A DNA stretch of 64,000 nucleotides from Pseudomonas fluorescens (GCF_002022275.1 NZ_MSDF01000014.1:336099-400098); one strand, 5' to 3'. Counted from the first letter of the stretch, positions 26,132-35,308 are shown. Numbers and translations: made by a program. The notes: a model not told the origin generated them from the sequence alone.

Positions 26132-27823
26132 ATGGCCGCCCCACTGCCAGATCGCCCATTGCACCTGCATCAATTGTTGCCAGCGTTGCTCGAGCAAAGC
26201 TTGATCACGACGCAAGCGGCGCATAGGTTGTCGACCGTTTCTTCCACCCGGCACCCGCTGGAATGCATTGCGGCTGAGGGGGGTTGCCTGGAAACGTTGA
26301 CGCAATGGCTCGCTCAACGTGCCGGGCAGCCTTATTTGCGTATCGACCCGTTGAAAATCGACGTGGCGACGGTTGTACCCTTGATGTCCCACGCGTTCGC
26401 GCAGCGCCACGCCATTCTGGCGGTGGCCGTGGATGCGCACACCGTCACCGTCGCCAGCGCGCAACCTTTTGTCAGCGGTTGGGAGGCCGGCCTGGCGCAG
26501 GTGCTAAAACGCTCAATCATCCGGGTGGTCGCCAACCCACAGGACATTCAGCGTTGCATCGGCGAGTTCTACCGGTTGGCCAAGTCGGTCAGCGGCGCTG
26601 ATCAACGGGTGATGTCGCCAGCGAACCCCGAGTTGCTCAACCTGGGGGCCGGCGACAAGGAGCCGGATGCCGACGACGCCCACATCATCAATATCGTCGA
26701 TTGGCTGCTGCAGTACGCTTTCGACCAACGGGCCAGCGATATCCATATCGAAGCGTGCGGCGATCAGGGTCGTGTTCGCTTTCGCATCGACGAGTTGCTG
26801 CATGATGTCTACCAGTTTCCGCCCCAGGTCACCCTGGCGGTGATCAGTCGCTTGAAAAGCCTGGGCCGCATGAACGTGGCTGAAAAACGCAAACCCCAGG
26901 ACGGGCGGGTCAAGACGAAAAGCCCTGCAGGCGTCGAAGTCGAGTTGCGCCTCTCAACCCTGCCGACGGTGTTTGGCGAGAAGCTGGTGATGCGGATTTT
27001 CGACCCGCAGGTACTGCTCAAGGATTTTGACCAACTGGGCCTGTCGCCCGAAGACCAGCAGCGTTGGCACACCATGACCCACCAAGCCAACGGCATCATC
27101 CTGGTGACCGGCCCCACCGGCTCGGGCAAAACCAGCACCCTCTACGCCACGCTCAAACAGCTGGCGACCCGGGAGGTCAACCTGTGCACCGTGGAAGACC
27201 CGATTGAAATGGTTGAGCCGGCCTTCAACCAGATGCAGGTCCAGCACAATATTGACCTCACCTTCGCCAGCGGCATTCGCGCACTGCTGCGACAAGACCC
27301 GGACATCATCATGATCGGCGAGATTCGCGACCAGGAGACGGCCGAAATGGCAGTTCAGGCTGCACTGACCGGCCACCTCGTGTTTGCGACCCTGCATACA
27401 AACGATGCGCCAGGCGCAATCAGCCGTTTGCAGGAACTGGGAATCGCTCATTACTTGATCAAAGCTACGTTGATTGGCGTGATGGCGCAGCGCCTGGTGC
27501 GCCTGCTATGCCCTCATTGCAAACGCGCGACGGGTGCGCAGGAAATCGAGCACGAGGCGGGTGGCTGCGTGGAATGCCGCGACAGTGGCTATCGGAGCCG
27601 CGCCGGACTCTACGAAATCATGGTGATGAACGAGGCACTCAAAGCACTGATCACTCCCGGGGCCGACGTGCAGACGCTGCGCCGGGCGGCGCTGGAGCAA
27701 GGCATGTCAAGCCTGCGAATGGCCGGATTACGCAAAGTGAAAGCCGGGCTGACAACCATGGCGGAGGTATTACGGATTACTCCGGGGGATTCAGAAACAA
27801 ATCCTTTGATAGTTGGGCGATGA
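26132..27823 (+). CDS. GspE/PilB-family secretion or pilus assembly ATPase, orphan
   Basis: ATPase of 563 residues with the type II secretion/type IV pilus layout. An N-terminal MshEN-like region (1-150) is followed by the catalytic core, with Walker A GPTGSGKTS at 327-335, the Asp box near 355 (CTVEDPIEM), Walker B DIIMIGE at 391-397, the His box LVFATLHTNDAP at about 417-428, and a zinc tetracysteine (CPHC at 460-463, C479 and C482). All catalytic elements are intact. No pseudopilin, GspF or secretin gene lies next to it, so its machine must be encoded elsewhere or be lost. Similar orphans occur in Pseudomonas; I cannot name it further. Confidence 0.88.
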   Translation: MAAPLPDRPLHLHQLLPALLEQSLITTQAAHRLSTVSSTRHPLECIAAEGGCLETLTQWLAQRAGQPYLRIDPLKIDVATVVPLMSHAFAQRHAILAVAVDAHTVTVASAQPFVSGWEAGLAQVLKRSIIRVVANPQDIQRCIGEFYRLAKSVSGADQRVMSPANPELLNLGAGDKEPDADDAHIINIVDWLLQYAFDQRASDIHIEACGDQGRVRFRIDELLHDVYQFPPQVTLAVISRLKSLGRMNVAEKRKPQDGRVKTKSPAGVEVELRLSTLPTVFGEKLVMRIFDPQVLLKDFDQLGLSPEDQQRWHTMTHQANGIILVTGPTGSGKTSTLYATLKQLATREVNLCTVEDPIEMVEPAFNQMQVQHNIDLTFASGIRALLRQDPDIIMIGEIRDQETAEMAVQAALTGHLVFATLHTNDAPGAISRLQELGIAHYLIKATLIGVMAQRLVRLLCPHCKRATGAQEIEHEAGGCVECRDSGYRSRAGLYEIMVMNEALKALITPGADVQTLRRAALEQGMSSLRMAGLRKVKAGLTTMAEVLRITPGDSETNPLIVGR

Positions 27824-27900
27824 AACCGTTCTTATCGGTGACCAGACCGTTACAATCGGCCCAATGTCGTTTCACTGACACCTTCAGATAGGGAATCGCT

Positions 27901-28821
27901 ATGCAGATCGGAACCGTACTGCTTCTTTTCGTGGGATTGGCCGTGGCCATCCTGTTCATGGGCTTTAAAGTGGTACCTCAGGGCTACCAGTGGACCGTCG
28001 AACGTTTTGGCCGCTACACCAACACCCTCAAGCCCGGCCTCAACATCATCATTCCGGTCATGGACCGCATCGGTCGCAAGATCAACGTGATGGAAAGCGT
28101 GCTGGATATTCCGCCCCAGGAAGTGATCACCGCCGACAACGCCACCGTGCAGATCGACGCCGTGTGCTTCTTCCAGGTGGTCAACACCGCCCAGGCCGCC
28201 TATGAGGTGAACAACCTCGAACACGCCATCCGTAACCTGCTGCAAACCAATATTCGTACCGTGCTCGGCTCCATGGAGCTGGACGCGATGTTGAGCCAAC
28301 GCGATGGCATCAATGAAAAACTGCTGCGCACTGTCGATGAAGCTACAGCGCCGTGGGGCATCAAGATCACCCGTATCGAGATCAAGGACATCAGCCCGCC
28401 TGCCGACCTGATGGCCGCCATGTCCGGCCAGATGAAAGCCGAGCGGATCAAGCGTGCGCAGATCCTCGAAGCTGAAGGCCTGCGGGCGTCGGCGATCCTG
28501 ACCGCCGAAGGCAAAAAACAAGCGCAGATCCTCGAGGCCGAAGGTAGCCGCCAGGCCGCATTCCTCGAATCGGAAGCCCGTGAGCGTCAAGCTGAAGCCG
28601 AGGCGCGTGCCACTAAAGTGGTCTCCGAAGCCATCGCGTCGGGCAACGTGCAAGCGGTCAACTACTTCGTCGCGCAAAAATACATCGACGCCCTGGGCAA
28701 ACTGGCTTCCGCCAACAACAGCAAAGTGATCCTGATGCCGCTGGAAGCGAGTCAGATGATTGGCTCCATTGGTGGCATCGGCGAGATCGTCAAGGCAACC
28801 TTCGACAACAAGAAAGGCTGA
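27901..28821 (+). CDS. qmcA: SPFH/band-7 membrane protease-associated protein (QmcA-like)
   Basis: Stomatin/prohibitin-family protein of 306 residues. One N-terminal membrane helix (residues 4-22, [18 protein letters not shown]) is followed by the SPFH domain ([34 protein letters not shown] at about 27) and a long charged helical region (about 170-245) rich in Glu, Ala and Arg that forms a coiled coil. Such proteins organise membrane microdomains and scaffold proteases such as FtsH. The NfeD gene starts 10 bases after its stop, the classic SPFH-NfeD pair (QmcA-YbbJ in E. coli). Confidence 0.92.
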   Translation: MQIGTVLLLFVGLAVAILFMGFKVVPQGYQWTVERFGRYTNTLKPGLNIIIPVMDRIGRKINVMESVLDIPPQEVITADNATVQIDAVCFFQVVNTAQAAYEVNNLEHAIRNLLQTNIRTVLGSMELDAMLSQRDGINEKLLRTVDEATAPWGIKITRIEIKDISPPADLMAAMSGQMKAERIKRAQILEAEGLRASAILTAEGKKQAQILEAEGSRQAAFLESEARERQAEAEARATKVVSEAIASGNVQAVNYFVAQKYIDALGKLASANNSKVILMPLEASQMIGSIGGIGEIVKATFDNKKG

Positions 28822-28831
28822 GGCAGTCGCC

Positions 28832-29278
28832 ATGTGGGAATTCCTGCAGCATCTGTCGTTCTGGGACTGGCTGGCACTGGGTACGGTGCTGTTGATCCTT
28901 GAGGTATTTGGCGCCGGTGGGTACCTGCTATGGATGGGTATCGCCGCGGCGGCCGTCGGTGTGATCAAGTTTCTGGTCCCGCCACTCGGGCTGGAATGGC
29001 AACTGCTGCTGTTCGCGGTGTTGTCGATCCTGACGGCGGTGTACTGGTGGAAGCGCCAGCGCAGCAGCGCCAAGGTCAGCGACCAGCCCGGGCTGAACAT
29101 GCGTGGCTCAGAATTGATCGGGCGCACCTTTGTGGTGCATCAGGCGATAGTCGATGGCCGTGGCAAGATAAAAGTCGGCGATGGCGTGTGGATGGCGACG
29201 GGCCCGGACAGCCCTGTAGGCGCTCAAGTCCGCGTGATTGGGCAAAACGGGGTGATTTTGCAGGTTGAAACTGTTTAG
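28832..29278 (+). CDS. NfeD-family membrane protein (YbbJ-like)
   Basis: Protein of 148 residues. Two or three hydrophobic helices (about 12-65) precede a C-terminal OB-fold domain (about 80-148; LNMRGSELIGRTFVVHQAIVDGRGKIKVGDGVW). NfeD proteins partner with SPFH proteins; here it is in the same transcript as the upstream qmcA-like gene. The ATG at 28832 is preferred; the frame extends upstream within qmcA. The short NfeD1b form lacks the protease domain, so this one has no peptidase activity. Confidence 0.9.
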   Translation: MWEFLQHLSFWDWLALGTVLLILEVFGAGGYLLWMGIAAAAVGVIKFLVPPLGLEWQLLLFAVLSILTAVYWWKRQRSSAKVSDQPGLNMRGSELIGRTFVVHQAIVDGRGKIKVGDGVWMATGPDSPVGAQVRVIGQNGVILQVETV

Positions 29279-29346
29279 TCAGGATTGAACTCGATTGGGG
29301 TAATTACAATCATAAAGTACAGATAACCCACCCGGAGTCACCCATC

Positions 29347-29661
29347 ATGCGTCTCAAATATGCTGTCGCAACCCTCGCTGTGCTTTCCCTACCTGTCGGT
29401 TCAGCCATGGCCGACAGCTTCTGGCGCAATGTCATCTCGTCGGGCGCCACTACCGGCTCGACGTACCTGACCTTCAAGGACCATAAGCTGGTGGTTGCGG
29501 CCCAGGACGACGCAGGCAGCTTTGTTGCCAGCGACGGCGGCATTCGCGGCCCATACCTGGAAGCTGCCATGCAGAAAGTCCGCGCCGACAACCCTGGCCT
29601 GCAAGCCACGGACATGGAGCTGGCTAACGCCATCCTCGCGAAAAACGCTGTGACCGAGTAA
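29347..29661 (+). CDS. Secreted DUF2388-type small protein
   Basis: Protein of 104 residues with a clear signal peptide (RLKYAVATLAVLSLPVGSAMA-DS). The mature 80 residues match the look of the DUF2388 family common in Pseudomonas (SSGATTGSTYLTFKDHKLVVAAQDDAGSFVAS, RGPYLEAAM). Function is unknown; it is likely periplasmic. It follows the NfeD gene by 68 bases, has GGAG upstream, and ends in a strong terminator. Confidence 0.85.
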   Translation: MRLKYAVATLAVLSLPVGSAMADSFWRNVISSGATTGSTYLTFKDHKLVVAAQDDAGSFVASDGGIRGPYLEAAMQKVRADNPGLQATDMELANAILAKNAVTE

Positions 29662-29673
29662 CACTCGACCGAT

Positions 29674-29706
29674 AAAAAATGCCGCTTTTTCAGCGGCATT
29701 TTTTTA
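29674..29706 (+). terminator. Intrinsic terminator after the DUF2388 gene
   Basis: Stem AATGCCGCT / AGCGGCATT with flanking A and T runs (AAAAAA before, seven T after) can also act in the opposite direction. Confidence 0.93.
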
Positions 29707-29840
29707 TCTTTTCAGTGATCGTCGATTGCTTATTGCACCATATTTCCGATTTTTCCGTCTGCTGTCAGATAAGTCCTATCGAACCCTCAAGGGCCAGGCA
29801 ACAAGCTGAAGATTCCTTTTATATAAAGCGAATCAACCCC

Positions 29841-30506
29841 ATGCAAAAGCTTGTCTACGCGCTACTTCTCTCAGCGTTTGCCACCTCTTACGCCCAGGCA
29901 GAAACCTGGTACGGGTCAGCGAAACTCAATAGCGCTCGCCAGAACCTGTCAAGTGCCCTGCTGACGAGTCCTCGTGTCACCCAGCAAGTGGAGGCCCCCG
30001 ATAGCAGCAAGTCCTTTACCGGCTCGTTCGCCCTGGGCTACGCCTTTTCCGATGGCTGGCGTCTGGAAAGTGAATACACCACGCGCAGCAGCTCAACGTT
30101 CGATTCTTACTGGGCGCCATTCAATGCCAACGTCAACCGCCTCGAAGTCGACAGCCAGCGTTTGATGTTCAATGGTTATAAAAACATCCCGATCAACGAC
30201 TGGTTGTCGTTTTACGGTATGGCCGGAGTGGGCGTGGCGAAAATTGATGCAGGGGGCTTCCAGAGCAACCCTACCCGTCAGTTTGCCAGCAATACCCAAT
30301 ACAACTTCGCCTACAGCGTAGGCCTGGGCCTGGATGCCAAAGTCAGCGATAAACTCACCCTGGGCACAGGCTGGCGTTATGTTGACATGGGCAAAGTCGA
30401 GACGGGGTACAACACCTTCGCCAACCGAATAAACGCCCGCGATGAGCAGCTCAAAGGCAAACTCAAGGAACAAAATGTGTTCCTCGAAGCCCGGTTAGCC
30501 TTCTGA
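29841..30506 (+). CDS. Outer-membrane beta-barrel protein (opacity/OmpA N-terminal type)
   Basis: Protein of 221 residues with a signal peptide (MQKLVYALLLSAFATSYAQA-ET). The mature part has eight or so amphipathic strands (GSFALGYAFSDGWRLESEYT, LSFYGMAGVGVAKI, FAYSVGLGLDAKV, LTLGTGWRYVDMGKV) and ends NVFLEARLAF, with a terminal Phe that marks insertion by the Bam machine. No peptidoglycan-binding domain follows. The ATG at 29841 is taken because of the signal peptide; the frame reaches back to 29679. Function unknown; similar proteins are surface or ligand-sensing barrels. Confidence 0.8.
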   Translation: MQKLVYALLLSAFATSYAQAETWYGSAKLNSARQNLSSALLTSPRVTQQVEAPDSSKSFTGSFALGYAFSDGWRLESEYTTRSSSTFDSYWAPFNANVNRLEVDSQRLMFNGYKNIPINDWLSFYGMAGVGVAKIDAGGFQSNPTRQFASNTQYNFAYSVGLGLDAKVSDKLTLGTGWRYVDMGKVETGYNTFANRINARDEQLKGKLKEQNVFLEARLAF

Positions 30507-30518
30507 CACACCGCAAGA

Positions 30519-30546
30519 AATGCCGCTGAGAAAGCGGTATTTTTTT
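30519..30546 (+). terminator. Intrinsic terminator after the beta-barrel gene
   Basis: Stem ATGCCGCT / AGCGGTAT (one G-T pair) followed by seven T, 12 bases past the stop. Confidence 0.88.
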
Positions 30547-30664
30547 GCCCGCAACATGACGATTCGTTCACGCACGACAGGCTATATTCAGTCAAACCGT
30601 GCAACCATGCGGTACTGATACCTTTAACACTCATCGCCTATCTGAAACGGATGCATTCGTCGTC

Positions 30665-31807
30665 ATGAGCCAACAGCCTTTTCTGCCGTTTTCCAAACCT
30701 ACCATTGATGAAGCCACCATTTCGGCGGTCGGCGATGTACTGCGCTCGGGCTGGATCACCAGCGGGCCGAAAGTGCAGGCGTTTGAAGCACAGTTGTCGG
30801 AATACTTTGGCGGCCGCCCGGTGCGCACCTTCAACTCCGGCACGTGCACCATGGAAATTGCGTTGCGCATCGCCGGCATTGGGCCTGGGGATGAAGTGAT
30901 CACCACGCCTATTTCCTGGGTCGCCACCGCCAACGTGATTCTGGAAGTGGGCGCCACGCCCGTGTTTGCCGATATTGACCCGGTCACCCGCAATATCGAC
31001 CTGGCGCAGGTCGAAGCCGCCATCACCCCGCGTACCAAGGCAATCATCCCGGTGTACCTGGCCGGCCTGCCCCTGGACATGCCGATGCTGTATGCACTGG
31101 CCAACAAGTACAACCTGCGCATCGTCGAAGACGCCGCCCAGGCCCTGGGCTCCAGCTGGGACGGGGAGCGCATTGGTGCGACTGGTGATTTCGTGTCGTT
31201 CAGCTTCCAGGCCAACAAGAACATCACGTCGTCTGAAGGCGGTTGCCTGGTGTTGAACAACGCTGAGGAAGCACGCCTGGCGGAAAAATATCGTCTGCAG
31301 GGCGTTACCCGCACCGGCTTCGACGGGCTGGATGTGGATGTGTTGGGCGGCAAGTTCAACATGACCGATATCGCCGCAGCCATCGGCTTGGGCCAGTTTG
31401 CTCATATCGAGAAGATCACTGCGCACCGCCAGAACCTGGCACGGCACTACTTCAAGTGCTTCGGCAGTGATTTTGAAGCGCAATACGGCGCGCAACTGCC
31501 ACCAGCCGATTTCGAAAACAGCAATTGGCACCTGTTCCAGCTGGTACTGCCGGAGCGTCAGGATGGCCTGCCGGCTCGCGCGACGTTCATGGAGCAGATG
31601 CAGGCCCACGGCGTGGGCATTGGCTATCACTACCCGCCGATCCACCTGCTGAGCCTTTATCGGGCGCAGGGGTTCAAGGAAGGCATGTTCCCGGTGTCGG
31701 AAAAGGTTGGGCGTCTGATTGTGTCGTTGCCAATGTTTACGGCGATGACTGAGGCTGATGTGGAGCGGTCTGTAGCAGCAGTAAAAGCAGTACTGAAGCC
31801 GGAATAA
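30665..31807 (+). CDS. DegT/DnrJ/EryC1/StrS-family aminotransferase
   Basis: PLP-dependent sugar aminotransferase of 380 residues. The Schiff-base Lys is at 185 in SFSFQANKNITSSEGG, with the Asp/Gln pair of RIVEDAAQALGSSW (153-165) and PISWVATANVILEVGATPVFADID (82-105). The fold group includes ArnB, which makes 4-amino-4-deoxy-L-arabinose for lipid A, and enzymes that make amino sugars for surface polysaccharides. The substrate cannot be assigned. No other sugar-nucleotide gene is adjacent, so it is an orphan here. Of the two ATGs, 30665 fits the family start. Confidence 0.87.
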   Translation: MSQQPFLPFSKPTIDEATISAVGDVLRSGWITSGPKVQAFEAQLSEYFGGRPVRTFNSGTCTMEIALRIAGIGPGDEVITTPISWVATANVILEVGATPVFADIDPVTRNIDLAQVEAAITPRTKAIIPVYLAGLPLDMPMLYALANKYNLRIVEDAAQALGSSWDGERIGATGDFVSFSFQANKNITSSEGGCLVLNNAEEARLAEKYRLQGVTRTGFDGLDVDVLGGKFNMTDIAAAIGLGQFAHIEKITAHRQNLARHYFKCFGSDFEAQYGAQLPPADFENSNWHLFQLVLPERQDGLPARATFMEQMQAHGVGIGYHYPPIHLLSLYRAQGFKEGMFPVSEKVGRLIVSLPMFTAMTEADVERSVAAVKAVLKPE

Positions 31808-31819
31808 ACCCCAATCAAC

Positions 31820-31847
31820 TGTGGGAGCTGGAAAGCCAGCTCCCACA
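31820..31847. repeat. Collapsed REP hairpin
   Basis: Twelve-base arms TGTGGGAGCTGG / CCAGCTCCCACA around a 4-base loop (AAAG). The arms equal the outer ends of the local REPINs, with the middle of both units missing. It sits between convergent genes. Confidence 0.75.
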
Positions 31848-31876
31848 TTGGTTTGTGCTGTTTCAGCTATCTGCCT

Positions 31877-32260
31877 TTATTCGCCGATGGCAGCTTTGTA
31901 GCCTGCAGCATCCAGCAGCTTTTCCAGATCAGCCGGGTTGCTTGGCTTGAGCTTGAAGATCCAGGCGCCGTACGGGTCGGAATTCAGCAGCTCAGGGCTA
32001 CCGCCCAGCTCCTCGTTGACAGCAATCACTTCGCCGGCAACCGGTGAGTAGATATCCGAAGCAGCCTTCACCGACTCAACCACACCCGCCAGGCCTTCAG
32101 CTTCAAACTGAGCGCCGACTTCGGCCAATTCAACAAATACCACATCACCCAAGGCTTCCTGGGCATGGTCGGAGATACCGACAGTCACGGTGCCGTCAGC
32201 TTCCAGACGGGCCCATTCATGGCTTTCGGCAAAACGCAGGTCGGCAGGGATATCGCTCAT
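31877..32260 (-). CDS. gcvH: Glycine cleavage system H protein
   Basis: Lipoyl carrier protein of 127 residues. The lipoylation Lys is at 65 in [18 protein letters not shown], and the flanking fold ([17 protein letters not shown] at 14-30, [19 protein letters not shown] near the end) is typical. It shuttles the aminomethyl group between the P, T and L proteins. The ATG at 32260 fits family length. gcvT lies 53 bases upstream. No gcvP is in the window, although gcvP-gcvH-gcvT is the arrangement I know from PAO1. Confidence 0.95.
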   Translation of the reverse strand: MSDIPADLRFAESHEWARLEADGTVTVGISDHAQEALGDVVFVELAEVGAQFEAEGLAGVVESVKAASDIYSPVAGEVIAVNEELGGSPELLNSDPYGAWIFKLKPSNPADLEKLLDAAGYKAAIGE

Positions 32261-32313
32261 AATCTGTGTCCTCAATTAGAAATGTCAGCGGCCTTTGGCC
32301 TGCCGGAAATAGG

Positions 32314-33396
32314 TTAGATCAAGGTTTTGCCATGGCGCACGAAGGTCGGTTTGACCACTCGAACCGGGTACCACTTGCCGCGGATTTCCACTTCGGCCCG
32401 ATCGGCGGTGGCCGTCGGTACACGTGCCAGGGCAATGGATTTGCTCAGCGTAGGAGAGAAACTACCACTGGTGATCTCTCCTTCGCCAACATTGGCGATA
32501 CGAACCACCTGGTGAGCGCGTAAAACTCCACGTTCCTCCAGTACCAGCCCGACCAATTTGAACTGCACACCTGCCGCTTTTTCCGCTTCCAGCGCAGCGC
32601 GGCCGATGAAGTTACGCTCGACAGGCTCCCAGGCAATGCTCCAGGCCATGTTGGCCGCAAGCGGCGAAACCTCCTGGTGGATGTCCTGGCCATAGAGGTT
32701 CATGCCAGCCTCCAAGCGCAGGGTATCGCGGGCGCCGAGCCCAATGGGTGAAATACCGGCGCCCACCAGGTCGTTGAAAAAACCCGGAGCCTGATCGGCA
32801 GGCAGCACGATTTCGAGGCCGTCTTCGCCGGTGTAACCCGTACGGGCGATAAACCAGTCGCCGTCTGCCTGGCCTTCAAACGGCTTGAGCTGATGGATCA
32901 GGGTGCCGCGCGACTGGGTGACCAGTTCGGCGATTTTCTGCCGAGCGTGGGGCCCCTGAATGGCGAGCATGGCCAATTCGGGCCGCTCATGAAGTTGCAC
33001 TGAATAGCTGCCCAATTGCGCCTGCATCCAGGCCATATCCTGATCACGCGTGGCGGCGTTGACCACCAACCGGTAACCGCTTTCTGTGCGGTAGACGATC
33101 ATGTCGTCCACCACGCCGCCCTGCTCATTGAGCATGGCGCTGTAAAGCGCACGGCCGCAGCCATGCAAACGGTCGACGTCATTGGCCAGCAAGTGCTGGA
33201 GCCATTCCCTGGCCTGAAGGCCTGTGACATCGATCACGGTCATATGGGATACATCGAACACCCCGCAGTCGCGTCGCACCTGATGGTGTTCTTCAACTTG
33301 CGAGCCGTAATGCAGAGGCATATCCCAACCGCCAAAATCGACCATTTTCGCGCCTAGGGCGAGATGCAGGTCATACAGAGGCGTACGCTGTCCCAT
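32314..33396 (-). CDS. gcvT: Glycine cleavage system T protein (aminomethyltransferase)
   Basis: Aminomethyltransferase of 360 residues. It begins GQRTPLYDLHLALGAKMVDFGGWDMP, the standard GcvT start, and contains DVSHMTVIDVTG, RTGYTGEDGLEIVLP (folate-binding loop) and RLEAGMNLYGQDI. It transfers the methylene unit from the H-protein to tetrahydrofolate. The ATG at 33396 has AGGAGA upstream; an earlier frame start at 33537 lacks support. The 157-base leader shows no tandem glycine-riboswitch motif that I can recognise. Confidence 0.95.
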   Translation of the reverse strand: MGQRTPLYDLHLALGAKMVDFGGWDMPLHYGSQVEEHHQVRRDCGVFDVSHMTVIDVTGLQAREWLQHLLANDVDRLHGCGRALYSAMLNEQGGVVDDMIVYRTESGYRLVVNAATRDQDMAWMQAQLGSYSVQLHERPELAMLAIQGPHARQKIAELVTQSRGTLIHQLKPFEGQADGDWFIARTGYTGEDGLEIVLPADQAPGFFNDLVGAGISPIGLGARDTLRLEAGMNLYGQDIHQEVSPLAANMAWSIAWEPVERNFIGRAALEAEKAAGVQFKLVGLVLEERGVLRAHQVVRIANVGEGEITSGSFSPTLSKSIALARVPTATADRAEVEIRGKWYPVRVVKPTFVRHGKTLI

Positions 33397-33553
33397 GGGT
33401 TTCTCCTTCCGGGCTTGGCGAAGGTGCGCGGAGCAGCTGTTTGCGCCTGAATGCCTTGAATTACAAGGCCTGCAGCCACGCCCAGCGACCCGCTCCGAAA
33501 GACGAAGCGCACCGAATGCCGCGCATTGTAGCCGCAAGCCGTAGGACTGGCAC

Positions 33554-35170
33554 CTAACCGATTGGCCGTGCAGAGCGTCGAATCAGCCCGATCACCGGCA
33601 ACAGGCCGACCAGCACCAGGGTCAGCGCCGGCAACGAAGCCCGCGCCCACTCGCCTTCACTGGTCATTTCAAAGATGCGTACTGCCAGGGTGTCCCAGCC
33701 GAACGGGCGCATCAGCAGGGTGGCGGGCATTTCCTTGAGCACATCGACAAACACCAGAAGCGCCGCGCTCAAGGTCCCCGGCAACAACAACGGCAGATAC
33801 ACTTTGCAAAACAGTCGCGGCCCGCTCACGCCAAGGCTACGTGCTGCTTCCGGTAACGACGGGCGGATTCGCGCCAGGCTGTTTTCCAGTGGCCCATAGG
33901 CGACCGCCAGAAACCGCACCAGATACGCCAGCACCAGCGCCGCCAGGCTCCCGAGCAGCAGCGGTTTGCCTGCGCCGCCCAGCAGGCCCGACAGCGGCAC
34001 CACCAGTTCACGGTCCAGATAGCTGAACGCCAACATGATCGACACCGCCAGCACCGAGCCCGGCAAGGCATAGCCGACATTAGCCAGGCTGATGCCGGAG
34101 CGAATTGCCCGGGTCGGCGCCAGGCGGTTGGCGAAGGCCAGTATCAGCGCCACGCTGACCGTAATCAGCGCCGCAATGCCGCCCAGGTAGAGCGTGTGGA
34201 CGATCAGGCCCGTGTAGCGTTCATCCAGGTCGAACCGACCGCGCTGCCAGAACCAGACGACCAGTTGCAGCACCGGAATGACAAACGCACACGCGAACAC
34301 CAAGCCACACCAACCAGTGGCCGCCGCCGCCTTGAACCCACGCAGGTGATACAGGGCTTTGCCTCGCGGTCGTTCATTGCTCGGGCGGCTGGCACCGCGG
34401 GCACGCCGCTCGCCGTAAAGCACCAGCATCACCACCAGCAGCAACAGGCTGGCCAACTGTGCAGCGCTGGACAGACTGAAGAAGCCGTACCAGGTCTTGT
34501 AGATGGCGGTGGTGAAGGTGTCGAAGTTGAACACTGATACGGCGCCGAAATCGGCCAGGGTTTCCATTAAGGCCAATGCCACACCCGCGCCGATCGCGGG
34601 CCGCGCCATAGGCAGCGCCACGCGCCAAAATGCTTGCCAGGGCGATTGGCCCAGCACCCGCGCCGCTTCCATCAGGCCTTTGCCTTGAGCCAAAAACGCA
34701 GTGCGCGCCAGCAGGTAGACGTAGGGATAGAACACCAGCACCAACACGATAATCACGCCGCTGGTAGAGCGCACGCGTGGCAAACGCAAACCTGTGCCAA
34801 ACCATTCACGCAGCAGGGTTTGCACGGGGCCGGAGAAGTCCAGCAGGCCGACGAATACGAACGCCAACACATAGGCGGGAATGGCGAAAGGCAGCATCAG
34901 CGCCCAGTCGAGCCAGCGCCGGCCGGGAAATTCACAGAGACTGGTCAGCCAGGCCAGGCTGACGCCCAACACCGTCACGCCAACGCCGACGCCCAGCACC
35001 AGCGTCAGGGTATTGCCCAGCAGGCGCGGCATCTGGGTTTCCCAGAGGTGGGACCAAATCTGCTGGTCGATACTTTGCCAGGACAGTAACAGTACGCTCA
35101 GCGGCAGCAACACCAGGGCGGCGACAGTGAAGACCGGCAGGTACCAGCGGCGCTGGGCGGGGTGGGCCAA
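33554..35170 (-). CDS. Iron(III) ABC transporter permease (FbpB-like, fused double permease)
   Basis: Membrane protein of 538 residues with about 12 helices in two homologous halves, the FbpB/SfuB layout. EAA loops appear in the first half (LMEAARVLGQSPWQAFWRVALPMARPAI) and the second (LPEAARSLGVSGPRLFCKVYLPLLLPG). The best start is TTG at 35170 (LAHPAQRRWYLP, with AGAGAG about 8 bases upstream). The frame continues to 35305 only through a REPIN, and the translated REP is not a credible N-terminus. It imports iron delivered by the binding protein encoded upstream. No ATPase gene is adjacent. Confidence 0.88.
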   Translation of the reverse strand: MAHPAQRRWYLPVFTVAALVLLPLSVLLLSWQSIDQQIWSHLWETQMPRLLGNTLTLVLGVGVGVTVLGVSLAWLTSLCEFPGRRWLDWALMLPFAIPAYVLAFVFVGLLDFSGPVQTLLREWFGTGLRLPRVRSTSGVIIVLVLVFYPYVYLLARTAFLAQGKGLMEAARVLGQSPWQAFWRVALPMARPAIGAGVALALMETLADFGAVSVFNFDTFTTAIYKTWYGFFSLSSAAQLASLLLLVVMLVLYGERRARGASRPSNERPRGKALYHLRGFKAAAATGWCGLVFACAFVIPVLQLVVWFWQRGRFDLDERYTGLIVHTLYLGGIAALITVSVALILAFANRLAPTRAIRSGISLANVGYALPGSVLAVSIMLAFSYLDRELVVPLSGLLGGAGKPLLLGSLAALVLAYLVRFLAVAYGPLENSLARIRPSLPEAARSLGVSGPRLFCKVYLPLLLPGTLSAALLVFVDVLKEMPATLLMRPFGWDTLAVRIFEMTSEGEWARASLPALTLVLVGLLPVIGLIRRSARPIG

Positions 35171-35216
35171 GGAAAAGCTCTCTGGGGAATGATGATTTTG
35201 AATTCGCCTCGAACCA

Positions 35217-35308
35217 ATGTGGGAGCGGGCTTGCTCGCGAATGCGTCGTGTCAGTCGGTACACGTGTGACTGATACACCGCCTTCGCGAGCAAGCCCGCT
35301 CCCACATT
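35217..35308. repeat. REPIN inside the iron transporter operon
   Basis: Inverted pair of TGTGGGAGCGGGCTTGCTCG units with a roughly 40-base middle, lying between the binding-protein gene (stop 35337) and the permease start. This REPIN is between co-directed genes, less usual than between convergent ones. Confidence 0.92.

Noticed and set aside
33397-33553. Glycine riboswitch before gcvT
   Set aside because: The conserved tandem aptamer motifs are not visible on the gcvT strand; an Infernal search would settle it.
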